Positions 10,421 to 23,959 of a stretch of DNA of 64,000 bases are shown here, piece by piece. Each line of letters begins with the position of its first letter. Within the stretch, counting starts at the first letter, position 1. A program made the translations under genes and the position numbers. The notes beneath the pieces were generated by a model. The model saw only the letters and a program-made list of their open reading frames with translations. It was not told the origin of the DNA and searched no databases. The stretch is taken from positions 26,606,145-26,670,144 of the forward strand of contig OW028574.1 of NCBI GenBank assembly GCA_932294295.1. Direction: 5' to 3'. This stretch comes from Alitta virens. Taxonomy: Eukaryota; Annelida; Polychaeta; Phyllodocida; Nereididae.

Positions 10421-13400
10421 TTATTGTTGACAGCTTATTGTTGACAGCTTAATGTTGACAGCTTAGTGTTGACAGCCTAATGTTGACAGCCTAATGTTGA
10501 CAGCTTAATGTTGACAGCTTAATGTTGACAGCTTAATGTTGACAGCTTAATGTTGACAGCCTATTGTTGACAGCTTAATGTTGTTGAAAGCTTATTGTTG
10601 ACAGCTTAATGTTGTTAACTGTTAATGTTGTTAACTGTTAATGTTGTTAACTGTTAATGTTGTTAACTGTTAATGTTGTAAACTGTTAATGTTGTTAACT
10701 GTTAATGTTGTTAACTGTTAATGTTGTTAACTGTTAATGTTGTTAACTGTTAATGTTGTTAACTGTTAATGTTGTAAACTGTTAATGTTGTTAACTGTTA
10801 ATGTTGTTAACTGTTAATGCTGTTAACTGTTAATGCTGTTAACTGTTAATGTTGCCAGCTTAATGTTGTTGCCAGCTTAATGTTGTTGACAGCTTAATGT
10901 TGACAGCCTAATGTTGTTGACGGTTAATTTTGACAACTTAATTTTCACAACTTAATGTTGACAGCTCAATGTTGACAGCTTAATGTTGTTGACAGCTTAA
11001 TGTTGTTGATAGCTTAATGTTGTTGATAGCTTAATGTTGACAGCTTAATGTTGACAGCTTAATGTTGTTGACAGCTTAATGTTGACAGCTTAATGTTGAC
11101 AGCTTAATGTTGACAGCTTAATGTTGACAGCTTAATGTTGACAGCTTATTGTTGACAGCTTATTGTTGACAGCTTAATGTTGACAGCTTAATGTTGACAG
11201 CTTAATGTTGTTAACTGTTAATGTTGTTAACTGTTAATGTTGTTAACTGTTAATGTTGTTAACTGTTAATGTTGTTAACTGTTAATGTTGTAAACTGTTA
11301 ATGTTGTTAACTGTTAATGTTGTTAACTGTTAATGTTGTTAACTGTTAATGTTGTTAACTGTTAATGTTGTTAACTGTTAATGTTGTTAACTGTTAATGT
11401 TGCCAGCTTAATGTTGTTGCCAGCTTAATGTTGTTGACAGCTCAATGTTGACAGCTTAATGTTGTTGACAGCTTAATGTTGTTGATAGCTTAATGTTGTT
11501 GATAGCTTAATGTTGACAGCTTAATGTTGTTAACTGTTAATGTTGTTAACTGTTAATGTTGTTAACTGTTAATATTGTAAACTGTTAATGTTGTTAACTG
11601 TTAATGTTGTTAACTGTTAATGTTGTTAACTGTTAATGTTGTTAACTGTTAATGTTGCCAGCTTAATGTTGTTACCAGCTTAATGTTGTTGACAGCTTAA
11701 TGTTGACATCCTAATGTTGTTGACGGTTAATTTTGACAACTTAATTTTGACAACTTAATGTTGACAGCTTAATGTTGACAGCTTAATGTTGACAGCTTAA
11801 TGTTGTTGACAGCTTAATGTTGACAGCTTAATGTTGACAGCTTAATGTTGACAGCTTAATGTTGACAGCTTAATGTTGACAGCTTAATGTTGACAGCCTA
11901 ATGTTGACAGCCTAATGTTGACAGCCTAAGGTTGACAGCTTAATGTTGACAGCTTAATGTTGACAGCTTAATGTTGACAACTTATTGTTGACAGCTTAAT
12001 GTTGACAGCTTAATGTTGACAGCCTAATGTTGACAGGCTAATGTTGACAGCTTAATGTTGACAGCTTAATGTTGACAGCTTATTGTTGACAGCTTATTGT
12101 TGACAGCTTAATGTTGACAGCTTAGTGTTGACAGCCTAATGTTGACAGCCTAATGTTGACAGCTTAATGTTGACAGCTTAATGTTGACAGCTTAATGTTG
12201 ACAGCTTAATGTTGACAGCCTATTGTTGACAGCTTAATGTTGTTGAAAGCTTAATGTTGACAGCTTAATGTTGTTAACTGTTAATGTTGTTAACTGTTAA
12301 TGTTGTTAACTGTTAATGTTGTTAACTGTTAATGTTGTAAACTGTTAATGTTGTTAACTGTTAATGTTGTTAACTGTTAATGTTGTTAACTGTTAATGTT
12401 GTTAACTGTTAATGTTGTTAACTGTTAATGTTGTAAACTGTTAATGTTGTTAACTGTTAATGTTGTTAACTGTTAATGCTGTTAACTGTTAATGCTGTTA
12501 ACTGTTAATGTTGCCAGCTTAATGTTGTTGCCAGCTTAATGTTGTTGACAGCTTAATGTTGACAGCCTAATGTTGTTGACGGTTAATTTTGACAACTTAA
12601 TTTTCACAACTTAATGTTGACAGCTCAATGTTGACAGCTTAATGTTGTTGACAGCTTAATGTTGTTGATAGCTTAATGTTGTTGATAGCTTAATGTTGAC
12701 AGCTTAATGTTGACAGCTTAATGTTGTTGACAGCTTAATGTTGACAGCTTAATGTTGACAGCTTAATGTTGACAGCTTAATGTTGACAGCTTAATGTTGA
12801 CAGCTTAATGTTGACAGCTTAATGTTGACAGCTTATTGTTGACAGCTTATTGTTGACAGCTTAATGTTGACAGCTTAGTGTTGACAGCCTAATGTTGACA
12901 GCCTAATGTTGACAGCTTAATACAGCTTAATGTTGACAGCTTAATGTTGACAGCCTATTGTTGACAGCTTAATGTTGTTGAAAGCTTAATGTTGACAGCT
13001 TAATGTTGTTAACTGTTAATGTTGTTAACTGTTAATGTTGTTAACTGTTAATGTTGTTAACTGTTAATGTTGTAAACTGTTAATGTTGTAAACTGTTAAT
13101 GTTGTTAACTGTTAATGTTGTTAACTGTTAATGTTGTTAACTGTTAATGTTGTTAACTGTTAATGTTGTTTACTGTTAATGTTGCCAGCTTAATGTTGTT
13201 ACCAGCTTAATGTTGTTGACAGCTTAATGTTGACATCCTAATGTTGTTGACGGTTAATTTTGACAACTTAATTTTCACAACTTAATGTTGACAGCTTAAT
13301 GTTGACAGCTTAATGTTGACAGCTTAATGTTGTTGACAGCTTAATGTTGACAGCTTAATGTTGACAGCTTAATGTTGACAGCTTAATGTTGACAGCTTAT

Positions 13401-16400
13401 TGTTGACAGCTTAATGTTGACAGCTTAATGTTGACAGCTTAATGTTGACAGCCTAATGTTGACAGCCTAAGGTTGACAGCTTAATGTTGACAGCTTAATG
13501 TTGACAGCTTAATGTTGACAACTTATTGTTGACAGCTTAATGTTGACAGCTTAATGTTGACAGCCTAATGTTGACAGGCTAATGTTGACAGCTTAATGTT
13601 GACAGCTTAATGTTGACAGCTTATTGTTGACAGCTTATTGTTGACAGCTTAATGTTGACAGCTTAGTGTTGACAGCCTAATGTTGACAGCCTAATGTTGA
13701 CAGCTTAATGTTGACAGCTTAATGTTGACAGCTTAATGTTGACAGCTTAATGTTGACAGCTTAATGTTGACAGCCTATTGTTGACAGCTTAATGTTGTTG
13801 AAAGCTTAATGTTGACAGCTTAATGTTGTTAACTGTTAATGTTGTTAACTGTTAATGTTGTTAACTGTTAATGTTGTTAACTGTTAATGTTGTAAACTGT
13901 TAATGTTGTTAACTGTTAATGTTGTTAACTGTTAATGTTGTTAACTGTTAATGTTGTTAACTGTTAATGTTGTTAACTGTTAATGTTGTAAACTGTTAAT
14001 GTTGTTAACTGTTAATGTTGTTAACTGTTAATGCTGTTAACTGTTAATGCTGCTAACTGTTAATGTTGCCAGCTTAATGTTGTTGCCAGCTTAATGTTGT
14101 TGACAGCTTAATGTTGACAGCCTAATGTTGTTGACGGTTAATTTTGACAACTTAATTTTCACAACTTAATGTTGACAGCTCAATGTTGACAGCTTAATGT
14201 TGTTGACAGCTTAATGTTGTTGATAGCTTAATGTTGTTGATAGCTTAATGTTGACAGCTTAATGTTGACAGCTTAATGTTGTTGACAGCTTAATGTTGAC
14301 AGCTTAATGTTGACAGCTTAATGTTGACAGCTTAATGTTGACAGCTTAATGTTGACAGCTTAATGTTGACAGCTTAATGTTGACAGCTTATTGTTGACAG
14401 CTTATTGTTGACAGCTTAATGTTGACAGCTTAGTGTTGACAGCCTAATGTTGACAGCCTAATGTTGACAGCTTAATGTTGACAGCTTAATGTTGACAGCT
14501 TAATGTTGACAGCTTAATGTTGACAGCTTAATGTTGACAGCCTATTGTTGACAGCTTAATGTTGTTGAAAGCTTAATGTTGACAGCTTAATGTTGTTAAC
14601 TGTTAATGTTGTTAACTGTTAATGTTGTTAACTGTTAATGTTGTTAACTGTTAATGTTGTAAACTGTTAATGTTGTTAACTGTTAATGTTGTTAACTGTT
14701 AATGTTGTTAACTGTTAATGTTGTTAACTGTTAATGTTGTAAACTGTTAATGTTGTAAACTGTTAATGTTGTTAACTGTTAATGTTGTTAACTGTTAATG
14801 TTGTTAACTGTTAATGCTGTTAACTGTTAATGCTGTTAACTGTTAATGTTGCCAGCTTAATGTTGTTGCCAGCTTAATGTTGTTGACAGCTTAATGTTGA
14901 CAGCCTAATGTTGTTGACGGTTAATTTTGACAACTTAATTTTCACAACTTGATGTTGACAGCTCAATGTTGACAGCTTAATGTTGTTGACAGCTTAATGT
15001 TGTTGATAGCCTAATGTTGTTGATAGCTTAATGTTGACAGCTTAATGTTGACAGCTTAATGTTGTTGACAGCTTAATGTTGACAGCTTAATGTTGACAGC
15101 TTAATGTTGACAGCTTAATGTTGACAGCTTAATGTTGACAGCTTATTGTTGACAGCTTATTGTTGACAGCTTATTGTTGACAGCTTAATGTTGACAGCTT
15201 AATGTTGTTAACTGTTAATGTTGTTAACTGTTAATGTTGTTAACTGTTAATGTTGTTAACTGTTAATGTTGTTAACTGTTAATGTTGTTAACTGTTAATA
15301 TTGTAAACTGTTAATGTTGTTAACTGTTAATGTTGTTAACTGTTAATGTTGTTAACTGTTAATGTTGTTAACTGTTAATGTTGCCAGCTTAATGTTGTTG
15401 CCAGCTTAATGTTGTTGACAGCTCAATGTTGACAGCTTAATGTTGTTGACAGCTTAATGTTGTTGATAGCTTAATGTTGTTGATAGCTTAATGTTGACAG
15501 CTTAATGTTGTTAACTGTTAATGTTGTTAACTGTTAATGTTGTTAACTGTTAATGTTGTTAACTGTTAATATTGTAAACTGTTAATGTTGTTAACTGTTA
15601 ATGTTGTTAACTGTTAATGTTGTTAACTGTTAATGTTGTTAACTGTTAATGTTGCCAGCTTAATGTTGTTACCAGCTTAATGTTGTTGACAGCTTAATGT
15701 TGACATCCTAATGTTGTTGACGGTTAATTTTGACAACTTAATTTTCACAACTTAATGTTGACAGCTTAATGTTGACAGCTTAATGTTGTTGACAGCTTAA
15801 TGTTGTTGATAGCTTAATGTTGTTGATACCTTAATGTTGACAGCTTAATGTTGACACCTTAATGTTGACAGCTTAATGTTGTTGACAGCTTAATGTTGAC
15901 AGCTTAATGTTGACAGCTTAATGTTGACAGCTTAATGTTGACAGCTTATTGTTGACAGCTTAATGTTGACAGCTTAATGTTGACAGCTTAATGTTGACAG
16001 CCTAATGTTGACAGCCTAAGGTTGACAGCTTAATGTTGACAGCTTAATGTTGACAGCTTAATGTTGACAACTTATTGTTGACAGCTTAATGTTGACAGCT
16101 TAATGTTGACAGCCTAATGTTGACAGGCTAATGTTGACAGCTTAATGTTGACAGCTTAATGTTGACAGCTTATTGTTGACAGCTTATTGTTGACAGCTTA
16201 ATGTTGACAGCTTAGTGTTGACAGCCTAATGTTGACAGCCTAATGTTGACAGCTTAATGTTGACAGCTTAATGTTGACAGCTTAATGTTGACAGCTTAAT
16301 GTTGACAGCTTAATGTTGACAGCCTATTGTTGACAGCTTAATGTTGTTGAAAGCTTAATGTTGACAGCTTAATGTTGTTAACTGTTAATGTTGTTAACTG

Positions 16401-19316
16401 TTAATGTTGTTAACTGTTAATGTTGTTAACTGTTAATGTTGTAAACTGTTAATGTTGTTAACTGTTAATGTTGTTAACTGTTAATGTTGTTAACTGTTAA
16501 TGTTGTTAACTGTTAATGTTGTTAACTGTTAATGTTGTAAACTGTTAATGTTGTTAACTGTTAATGTTGTTAACTGTTAATGCTGTTAACTGTTAATGCT
16601 GTTAACTGTTAATGTTGCCAGCTTAATGTTGTTGCCAGCTTAATGTTGTTGACAGCTTAATGTTGACAGCCTAATGTTGTTGACGGTTAATTTTGACAAC
16701 TTAATTTTCACAACTTAATGTTGACAGCTCAATGTTGACAGCTTAATGTTGTTGACAGCTTAATGTTGTTGATAGCTTAATGTTGTTGATAGCTTAATGT
16801 TGACAGCTTAATGTTGACAGCTTAATGTTGTTGACAGCTTAATGTTGACAGCTTAATGTTGACAGCTTAATGTTGACAGCTTAATGTTGACAGCTTAATG
16901 TTGACAGCTTAATGTTGACAGCTTATTGTTGACAGCTTATTGTTGACAGCTTAATGTTGACAGCTTAATGTTGACAGCTTAATGTTGTTAACTGTTAATG
17001 TTGTTAACTGTTAATGTTGTTAACTGTTAATGTTGTTAACTGTTAATGTTGTTAACTGTTAATATTGTAAACTGTTAATGTTGTTAACTGTTAATGTTGT
17101 TAACTGTTAATGTTGTTAACTGTTAATGTTGTTAACTGTTAATGTTGTTAACTGTTAATGTTGCCAGCTTAATGTTGTTGACAGCTCAATGTTGACAGCT
17201 TAATGTTGTTGACAGCTTAATGTTGTTGATAGCTTAATGTTGTTGATAGCTTAATGTTGACAGCTTAATGTTGTTAACTGTTAATGTTGTTAACTGTTAA
17301 TGTTGTTAACTGTTAATATTGTAAACTGTTAATGTTGTTAACTGTTAATGTTGTTAACTGTTAATGTTGTTAACTGTTAATGTTGTTAACTGTTAATGTT
17401 GCCAGCTTAATGTTGTTACCAGCTTAATGTTGTTGACAGCTTAATGTTGACATCCTAATGTTGTTGACGGTTAATTTTGACAACTTAATTTTCACAACTT
17501 AATGTTGACAGCTTAATGTTGACAGCTTAATGTTGTTGACAGCTTAATGTTGTTGATAGCTTAATGTTGTTGATAGCTTAATGTTGACAGCTTAATGTTG
17601 ACAGCTTAATGTTGACAGCTTAATGTTGTTGACAGCTTAATGTTGACAGCTTAATGTTGACAGCTTAATGTTGACAGCTTAATGTTGACAGCTTAATGTT
17701 GACAGCTTATTGTTGACAACTTATTGTTGACAGCTTAATGTTGACAGCTTAATGTTGACAGCCTAATGTTGACAGGCTAATGTTGACAGCTTAATGTTGA
17801 CAGCTTAATGTTGACAGCTTATTGTTGACAGCTTATTGTTGACAGCTTAATGTTGACAGCTTAGTGTTGACAGCCTAATGTTGACAGCCTAATGTTGACA
17901 GCTTAATGTTGACAGCTTAATGTTGACAGCTTAATGTTGACAGCTTAATGTTGACAGCTTAATGTTGACAGCCTATTGTTGACAGCTTAATGTTGTTGAA
18001 AGCTTAATGTTGACAGCTTTATGTTGACAGCTTAATGTTGACAGCTTAATGTTGTTAACTGTTAATGTTGTTAACTGTTAATGTTGTTAACTGTTAATGT
18101 TGTTAACTGTTAATGTTGTTAACTGTTAATGTTGTAAACTGTTAATGTTGTTAACTGTTAATGTTGTTAACTGTTAATGTTGTTAACTGTTAATGTTGTT
18201 AACTGTTAATGTTGTTAACTGTTAATGTTGTAAACTGTTAATGTTGTAAACTGTTAATGTTGTTAACTGTTAATGTTGTTAACTGTTAATGTTGTTAACT
18301 GTTAATGTTGCCAGCTTAATGTTGTTGCCAGCTTAATGTTGTTGACAGCTTAATGTTGACAGCCTAATGTTGTTGACGGTTAATTTTGACAACTTAATTT
18401 TCACAACTTAATGTTGACAGCTCAATGTTGACAGCTTAATGTTGTTGACAGCTTAATGTCGTTGATAGCTTAATGTTGTTGATAGCTTAATGTTGACAGC
18501 TTAATGTTGACAGCTTAATGTTGTTGACAGCTTAATGTTGACAGCTTAATGTTGACAGCATAATGTTGACAGCTTAATGTTGACAGCTTAATGTTGACAG
18601 CTTAATGTTGACAGCTTATTGTTGACAGCTTATTGTTGACAGCTTAATGTTGACAGCTTAATGTTGACAGCTTAATGTTGTTAACTGTTAATGTTGTTAA
18701 CTGTTAATGTTGTTAACTGTTAATGTTGTTAACTGTTAATGTTGTTAACTGTTAATGTTGCTAACTGTTAATGTTGTAAACTGTTAATGTTGTTAACTGT
18801 TAATGTTGTTAACTGTTAATGTTGTTAACTGTTAATGTTGCCAGCTTAATGTTGTTGCCAGCTTAATGTTGTTGACAGCTTAATGTTGACAGCCTAATGT
18901 TGTTGACGGTTAATTTTGACAACTTAATTTTCACAACTTAATGTTGACAGCTCAATGTTGACAGCTTAATGTTGTTGACAGCTTAATGTTGTTGATAGCT
19001 TAATGTTGTTGATAGCTTAATGTTGACAGCTTAATGTTGACAGCTTAATGTTGACAGCTTAATGTTGACAGCTTAATGTTGACAGCTTAATGTTGACAGC
19101 TTATTGTTGACAGCTTATTGTTGACAGCTTAATGTTGACAGCTTAATGTTGACAGCTTAATGTTGACAGCCTAATGTTGACAGCCTAATGTTGACAGCTT
19201 ATTGTTGACAGCTTATTGTTGACAGCTTAATGTTGACAGCTTAATGTTGACAGCTTAATGTTGACAGCTTAATGTTGACAGCTTAATGTTGACAGCTTAA
19301 TGTTGACAGCTTAATG
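10421..19316 (+). repeat. Cassette run with a three-block HOR of about 1.6-1.8 kb
   Basis: Eleven GACGG elements (10919 to 18905) and fourteen 16-mer blocks: 10612-10851 (15 units), 11208-11399 (12), 11527-11654 (8), 12271-12510 (15), 13006-13181 (11), 13826-14065 (15), 14593-14848 (16), 15205-15380 (11), 15508-15651 (9), 16375-16614 (15), 16985-17160 (11), 17271-17398 (8), 18052-18307 (16), 18678-18837 (10). Complete turns follow a long/middle/short pattern (15-12-8, 16-11-9, 15-11-8). The block at 13006 stands for middle and short together, and the turn at 13826 has only the long block. The short block is always followed by GTTACCAGC and GACATCC instead of GTTGCCAGC and GACAGCC (11722, 13259, 15719, 17466). 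From about 18,910 to 19,316 the run ends in 14-mers. Private changes: a 4-bp loss at 12921/12922, TTTACTG near 13169, CTGCTAACTG near 14050. Confidence 0.85.
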
Positions 19317-20566
19317 TTGTTAACTGTTAATGTTGTTAACTGTTAATGTTGTAAACTGTTAATGTTGTCAGCTTATTGTTGTTGACAGCTTAATGTTGTT
19401 GATAGCTTAATGTTGACAGCTTAATGTTGACAGCTTAATGTTGTTGACAGCCTAATTTTGTTGACAGCTTAATGTTGACAGCTTAATGTTGACAGCTTAA
19501 TGTTGACAGCTTAATGTTGACAGCTTAATGTTGACAGCTTAATGTTGACAGCTTAATGTTGACAGCTTAATGTTGACAGCTTAATGTTGACAGCTTAATG
19601 TTGTTAACTGTTAATGTTGTAAACTGCTAATGTTGCCAGCTTATTGTTGTTGACAGCTTAATGTTGTTGATAGCTTAATGTTGACAGCTTAATGTTGTTG
19701 ACAGCTTAATGTTGACAGCTTAATGTTGACAGCTTAATGTTGACAGCTTAATGTTGACAGCTTAATGTTGACAGCTTAATGTTGACAGCTTAATGTTGAC
19801 AGCTTAATGTTGACAGCCTAATGTTGACAGCTAAATGTTGACAGCTAAATGTTGACAGCTTAATGTTGACAGCTTAATGTTGACAGCTTAATGTTGACAG
19901 CTTTATGTTGACAGCTTAATGTTGACAGCTTAATGTTGACAGCTTAATGTTGACAGCCTAAAGTTGACAGCCTAATGTTGACAGCTTAATGTTGTTGACG
20001 GTTAATTTTGACAGCTTAATGTTGTTGACAGCTTAATGTTGTTGCCAGCTTAATGTTGTTGACAGCTTAATGTTGACAGCCTAATATTGTTGACAGTTAC
20101 TTTTGACAGCTTAATGTTGTTGACAGCTTAATGTTGTTGACAGCTTAATGTTGACAGCTTAATGTTGACAGCTTAATGTTGACAGCTTAATGTTGACAGC
20201 TTGATGTTGACAGCCTAAAGTTGACAGCCTAATGTTGACAGCTTAATGTTGTTGACGGTTAATTTTGACAGCTTAATGTTGTTGACAGCTTAATGTTGTT
20301 GCCAGCTTAATGTTGTTGACAGCTTAATGTTGACAGCCTAATATTGTTGACAGTTAATTTTGACAGCTTAATGTTGTTGACAGCTTAATGTTGTTGACAG
20401 CTTAATGTTGTTGACAGCTTAATGTTGTTGACACCTTAATGTTGACAGCTTAATGTTGACAGCTTAATGTTGACAGCTTAATGTTGACAACTTAATGTTG
20501 ACAGCTTAATGTTGACAGCTTAATGTTGACAGCTTAATGTTGACAGCTTAATGTTGACAGCTTAAT
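19317..20566 (+). repeat. D domain copy with lead-in 16-mer pairs (HOR 4.65 kb, copy 1)
   Basis: Begins with a 3-unit 16-mer block (19317-19364, last unit TTGTAAAC) followed by the only TTGTCAGCTTATTG; other D lead-ins have TTGCCAGC. Then comes the marker GACAGCCTAATTTTG at 19446, a 2-unit block 19601-19632 ending CTGCTAATG, CTAAATG units, GACGG at 19997 and 20254 (257 bp apart, both followed by GACAGC), and a GTTACTTTTGAC unit near 20096. It ends at a single GGTGAC unit at 20567. Matches the D domain at 23960-25215. Confidence 0.84.
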
Positions 20567-23500
20567 GGTGACAGCTTAATGTTGTTGATAGCTTAATGTT
20601 GTTGATAGCTTAATGTTGACAGCATAATGTTGTTGACAGCTTAATGTTGTTGATAGCTTAATGTTGTTGATAGCTTAATGTTGACAGCTTAATGTTGACA
20701 GCTTAATGTTGTTGACAGCTTAATGTTGACAGCTTAATGTTGACAGCTTAATGTTGACAGCTTAATGTTGACAGCTTAATGTTGACAGCTTAATGTTGAC
20801 AGCTTAATGTTGACAGCTTAATGTTGACAGCTTATTGTTGACAGCTTAATGTTGACAGCTTAGTGTTGACAGCCTAATGTTGACAGCCTAATGTTGACAG
20901 CTTAATGTTGACAGCTTAATGCTGACAGCTTAATGTTGACAGCCTATTGTTGACAGCTTAATGTTGTTGAAAGCTTAATGTTGACAGCTTAATGTTGACA
21001 GCTTAATGTTGACAGCTTAATGTTGTTAACTGTTAATGTTGTTAACTGTTAATGTTGTTAACTGTTAATGTTGTTAACTGTTAATGTTGTAAACTGTTAA
21101 TGTTGTTAACTGTTAATGTTGTTAACTGTTAATGCTGTTAACTGTTAATGCTGTTAACTGTTAATGTTGCCAGCTTAATGTTGTTGCCAGCTTAATGTTG
21201 TTGACAGCTTAATGTTGACAGCCTAATGTTGTTGACGGTTAATTTTGACAACTTAATTTTGACAACTTAATGTTGACAGCTCAATGTTGACAGCTTAATG
21301 TTGTTGACAGCTTAATGTTGTTGATAGCTTAATGTTGTTGATAGCTTAATGTTCACAGCTTAATGTTGACAGCTTATTGTTGACAGCTTAATGTTGACAG
21401 CTTATTGTTGACAGCTTAATGTTGACAGCTTAGTGTTGACAGCCTAATGTTGACAGCCTAATGTTGACAGCTTAATGTTGACAGCTTAATGTTGACAGCT
21501 TAATGTTGACAGCTTAATGTTGACAGCTTAATGTTGACAGCTTAATGTTGTTAACTGTTAATGTTGTTAACTGTTAATGTTGTTAACTGTAAATGTTGTT
21601 AACTGTTAATGTTGTAAACTGTTAATGTTGTTAACTGTTAATGTTGTTAACTGTTAATGCTGTTAACTGTTAATGCTGTTAACTGTTAATGTTGCCAGCT
21701 TAATGTTGTTGCCAGCTTAATGTTGTTGCCAGCTTAATGTTGTTGCCAGCTTAATGTTGTTGACAGCTTAATGTTGACAGCTTAATGTTGACAGCCTAAT
21801 GTTGTTGACGGTTAATTTTGACAACTTAATTTTCACAACTTAATGTTGACAGCTCAATGTTGACAGCTTAATGTTGTTGACAGCTTAATGTTGTTGATAG
21901 CTTAATGTTGTTGATAGCTTAATGTTGACAGCTTAATGTTGACAGCTTAATGTTGTTGACAGCTTAATGTTGACAGCTTAATGTTGACAGCTTAATGTTG
22001 ACAGCTTAATGTTGACAGCTTAATGTTGACAGCTTAATGTTGACAGCTTATTGTTGACAGCTTATTGTTGACAGCTTAATGTTGACAGCTTAATGTTGAC
22101 AGCTTAATGTTGTTAACTGTTAATGTTGTTAACTGTTAATGTTGTTAACTCTTAATGTTGTTAACTGTTAATGTTGTTAACTGTTAATATTGTAAACTGT
22201 TAATGTTGTTAACTGTTAATGTTGTTAACTGTTAATGTTGTTAACTGTTAATGTTGTTAACTGTTAATGTTGCCAGCTTAATGTTGTTGCCAGCTTAATG
22301 TTGTTGACAGCTCAATGTTGACAGCTTAATGTTGTTGACAGCTTAATGTTGTTGATAGCTTAATGTTGTTGATAGCTTAATGTTGACAGCTTAATGTTGT
22401 TAACTGTTAATGTTGTTAACTGTTAATGTTGTTAACTGTTAATGTTGTTAACTTTTAATGTTGTTAACTGTTAATGTTGTAAACTGTTAATGTTGTTAAC
22501 TGTTAATGTTGTTAACTGTTAATGTTGTTAACTGTTAATGTTGTTAACTGTTAATGTTGTTAACTGTTAATGTTGTAAACTGTTAATGTTGTAAACTGTT
22601 AATGTTGTTAACTGTTAATGTTGTTAACTGTTAATGCTGTTAACTGTTAATGCTGTTAACTGTTAATGTTGCCAGCTTAATGTTGTTGCCAGCTTAATGT
22701 TGTTGACAGCTTAATGTTGACAGCCTAATGTTGTTGACGGTTAATTTTGACAACTTAATTTTCACAACTTAATGTTGACAGCTCAATGTTGACAGCTTAA
22801 TGTTGTTGACAGCTTAATGTTGTTGATAGCTTAATGTTGTTGATAGCTTAATGTTGACAGCTTAATGTTGACAGCTTAATGTTGTTGACAGCTTAATGTT
22901 GACAGCTTAATGTTGACAGCTTAATGTTGACAGCTTAATGTTGACAGCTTAATGTTGACAGCTTAATGTTGACAGCTTATTGTTGACAGCTTATTGTTGA
23001 CAGCTTAATGTTGACAGCTTAATGTTGACAGCTTAATGTTGTTAACTGTTAATGTTGTTAACTGTTAATGTTGTTAACTGTTAATGTTGTTAACTGTTAA
23101 TGTTGTTAACTGTTAATATTGTAAACTGTTAATGTTGTTAACTGTTAATGTTGTTAACTGTTAATGTTGTTAACTGTTAATGTTGTTAACTGTTAATGTT
23201 GTTAACTGTTAATGTTGCCAGCTTAATGTTGTTGACAGCTCAATGTTGACAGCTTAATGTTGTTGACAGCTTAATGTTGTTGATAGCTTAATGTTGTTGA
23301 TAGCTTAATGTTGACAGCTTAATGTTGTTAACTGTTAATGTTGTTAACTGTTAATGTTGTTAACTGTTAATATTGTAAACTGTTAATGTTGTTAACTGTT
23401 AATGTTGTTAACTGTTAATGTTGTTAACTGTTAATGTTGTTAACTGTTAATGTTGCCAGCTTAATGTTGTTACCAGCTTAATGTTGTTGACAGCTTAATG

Positions 23501-23959
23501 TTGACATCCTAATGTTGTTGACGGTTAATTTTGACAACTTAATTTTCACAACTTAATGTTGACAGCTTAATGTTGACAGCTTAATGTTGTTGACAGCTTA
23601 ATGTTGTTAATAGCTTAATGTTGTTGATAGCTTAATGTTGACAGCTTAATGTTGACAGCTTAATGTTGACAGCTTAATGTTGACAGCTTAATGTTGACAG
23701 CTTAATGTTGACAGCTTATTGTTGACAGCTTATTGTTGACAGCTTAATGTTGACAGCTTAATGTTGACAGCTTAATGTTGACAGCCTAATGTTGACAGCC
23801 TAAAGTTGACAGCTTAATGTTGACAGGCTAATGTTGACAGCTTAATGTTGACAGCTTAATGTTGACAGCTTAATGTTGACAGCTTAATGTTGACAGCTTA
23901 ATGTTGACAGCTTAATGTTGACAGCTTAATGTTGACAGCTTAATGTTGACAGCTTAATG
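20567..23959 (+). repeat. Cassette part of HOR 4.65 kb, copy 1
   Basis: 16-mer blocks 21023-21166 (9), 21548-21691 (9), 22110-22269 (10), 22397-22668 (17), 23039-23214 (11), 23325-23452 (8). GACGG at 21234, 21807, 22736 and 23520; the last is the GACATCC type. The 9-9-10 start is the signature of cassettes that follow a D domain (also at 55550 and 60925). The 17-11-8 end is one turn of the long/middle/short HOR seen at 10.4-19 kb. A CTCTTAATG variant near 22150 recurs near 26857 in the next copy, supporting direct descent. Three or more GCCAGC 17-mers follow the second block. Confidence 0.83.
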
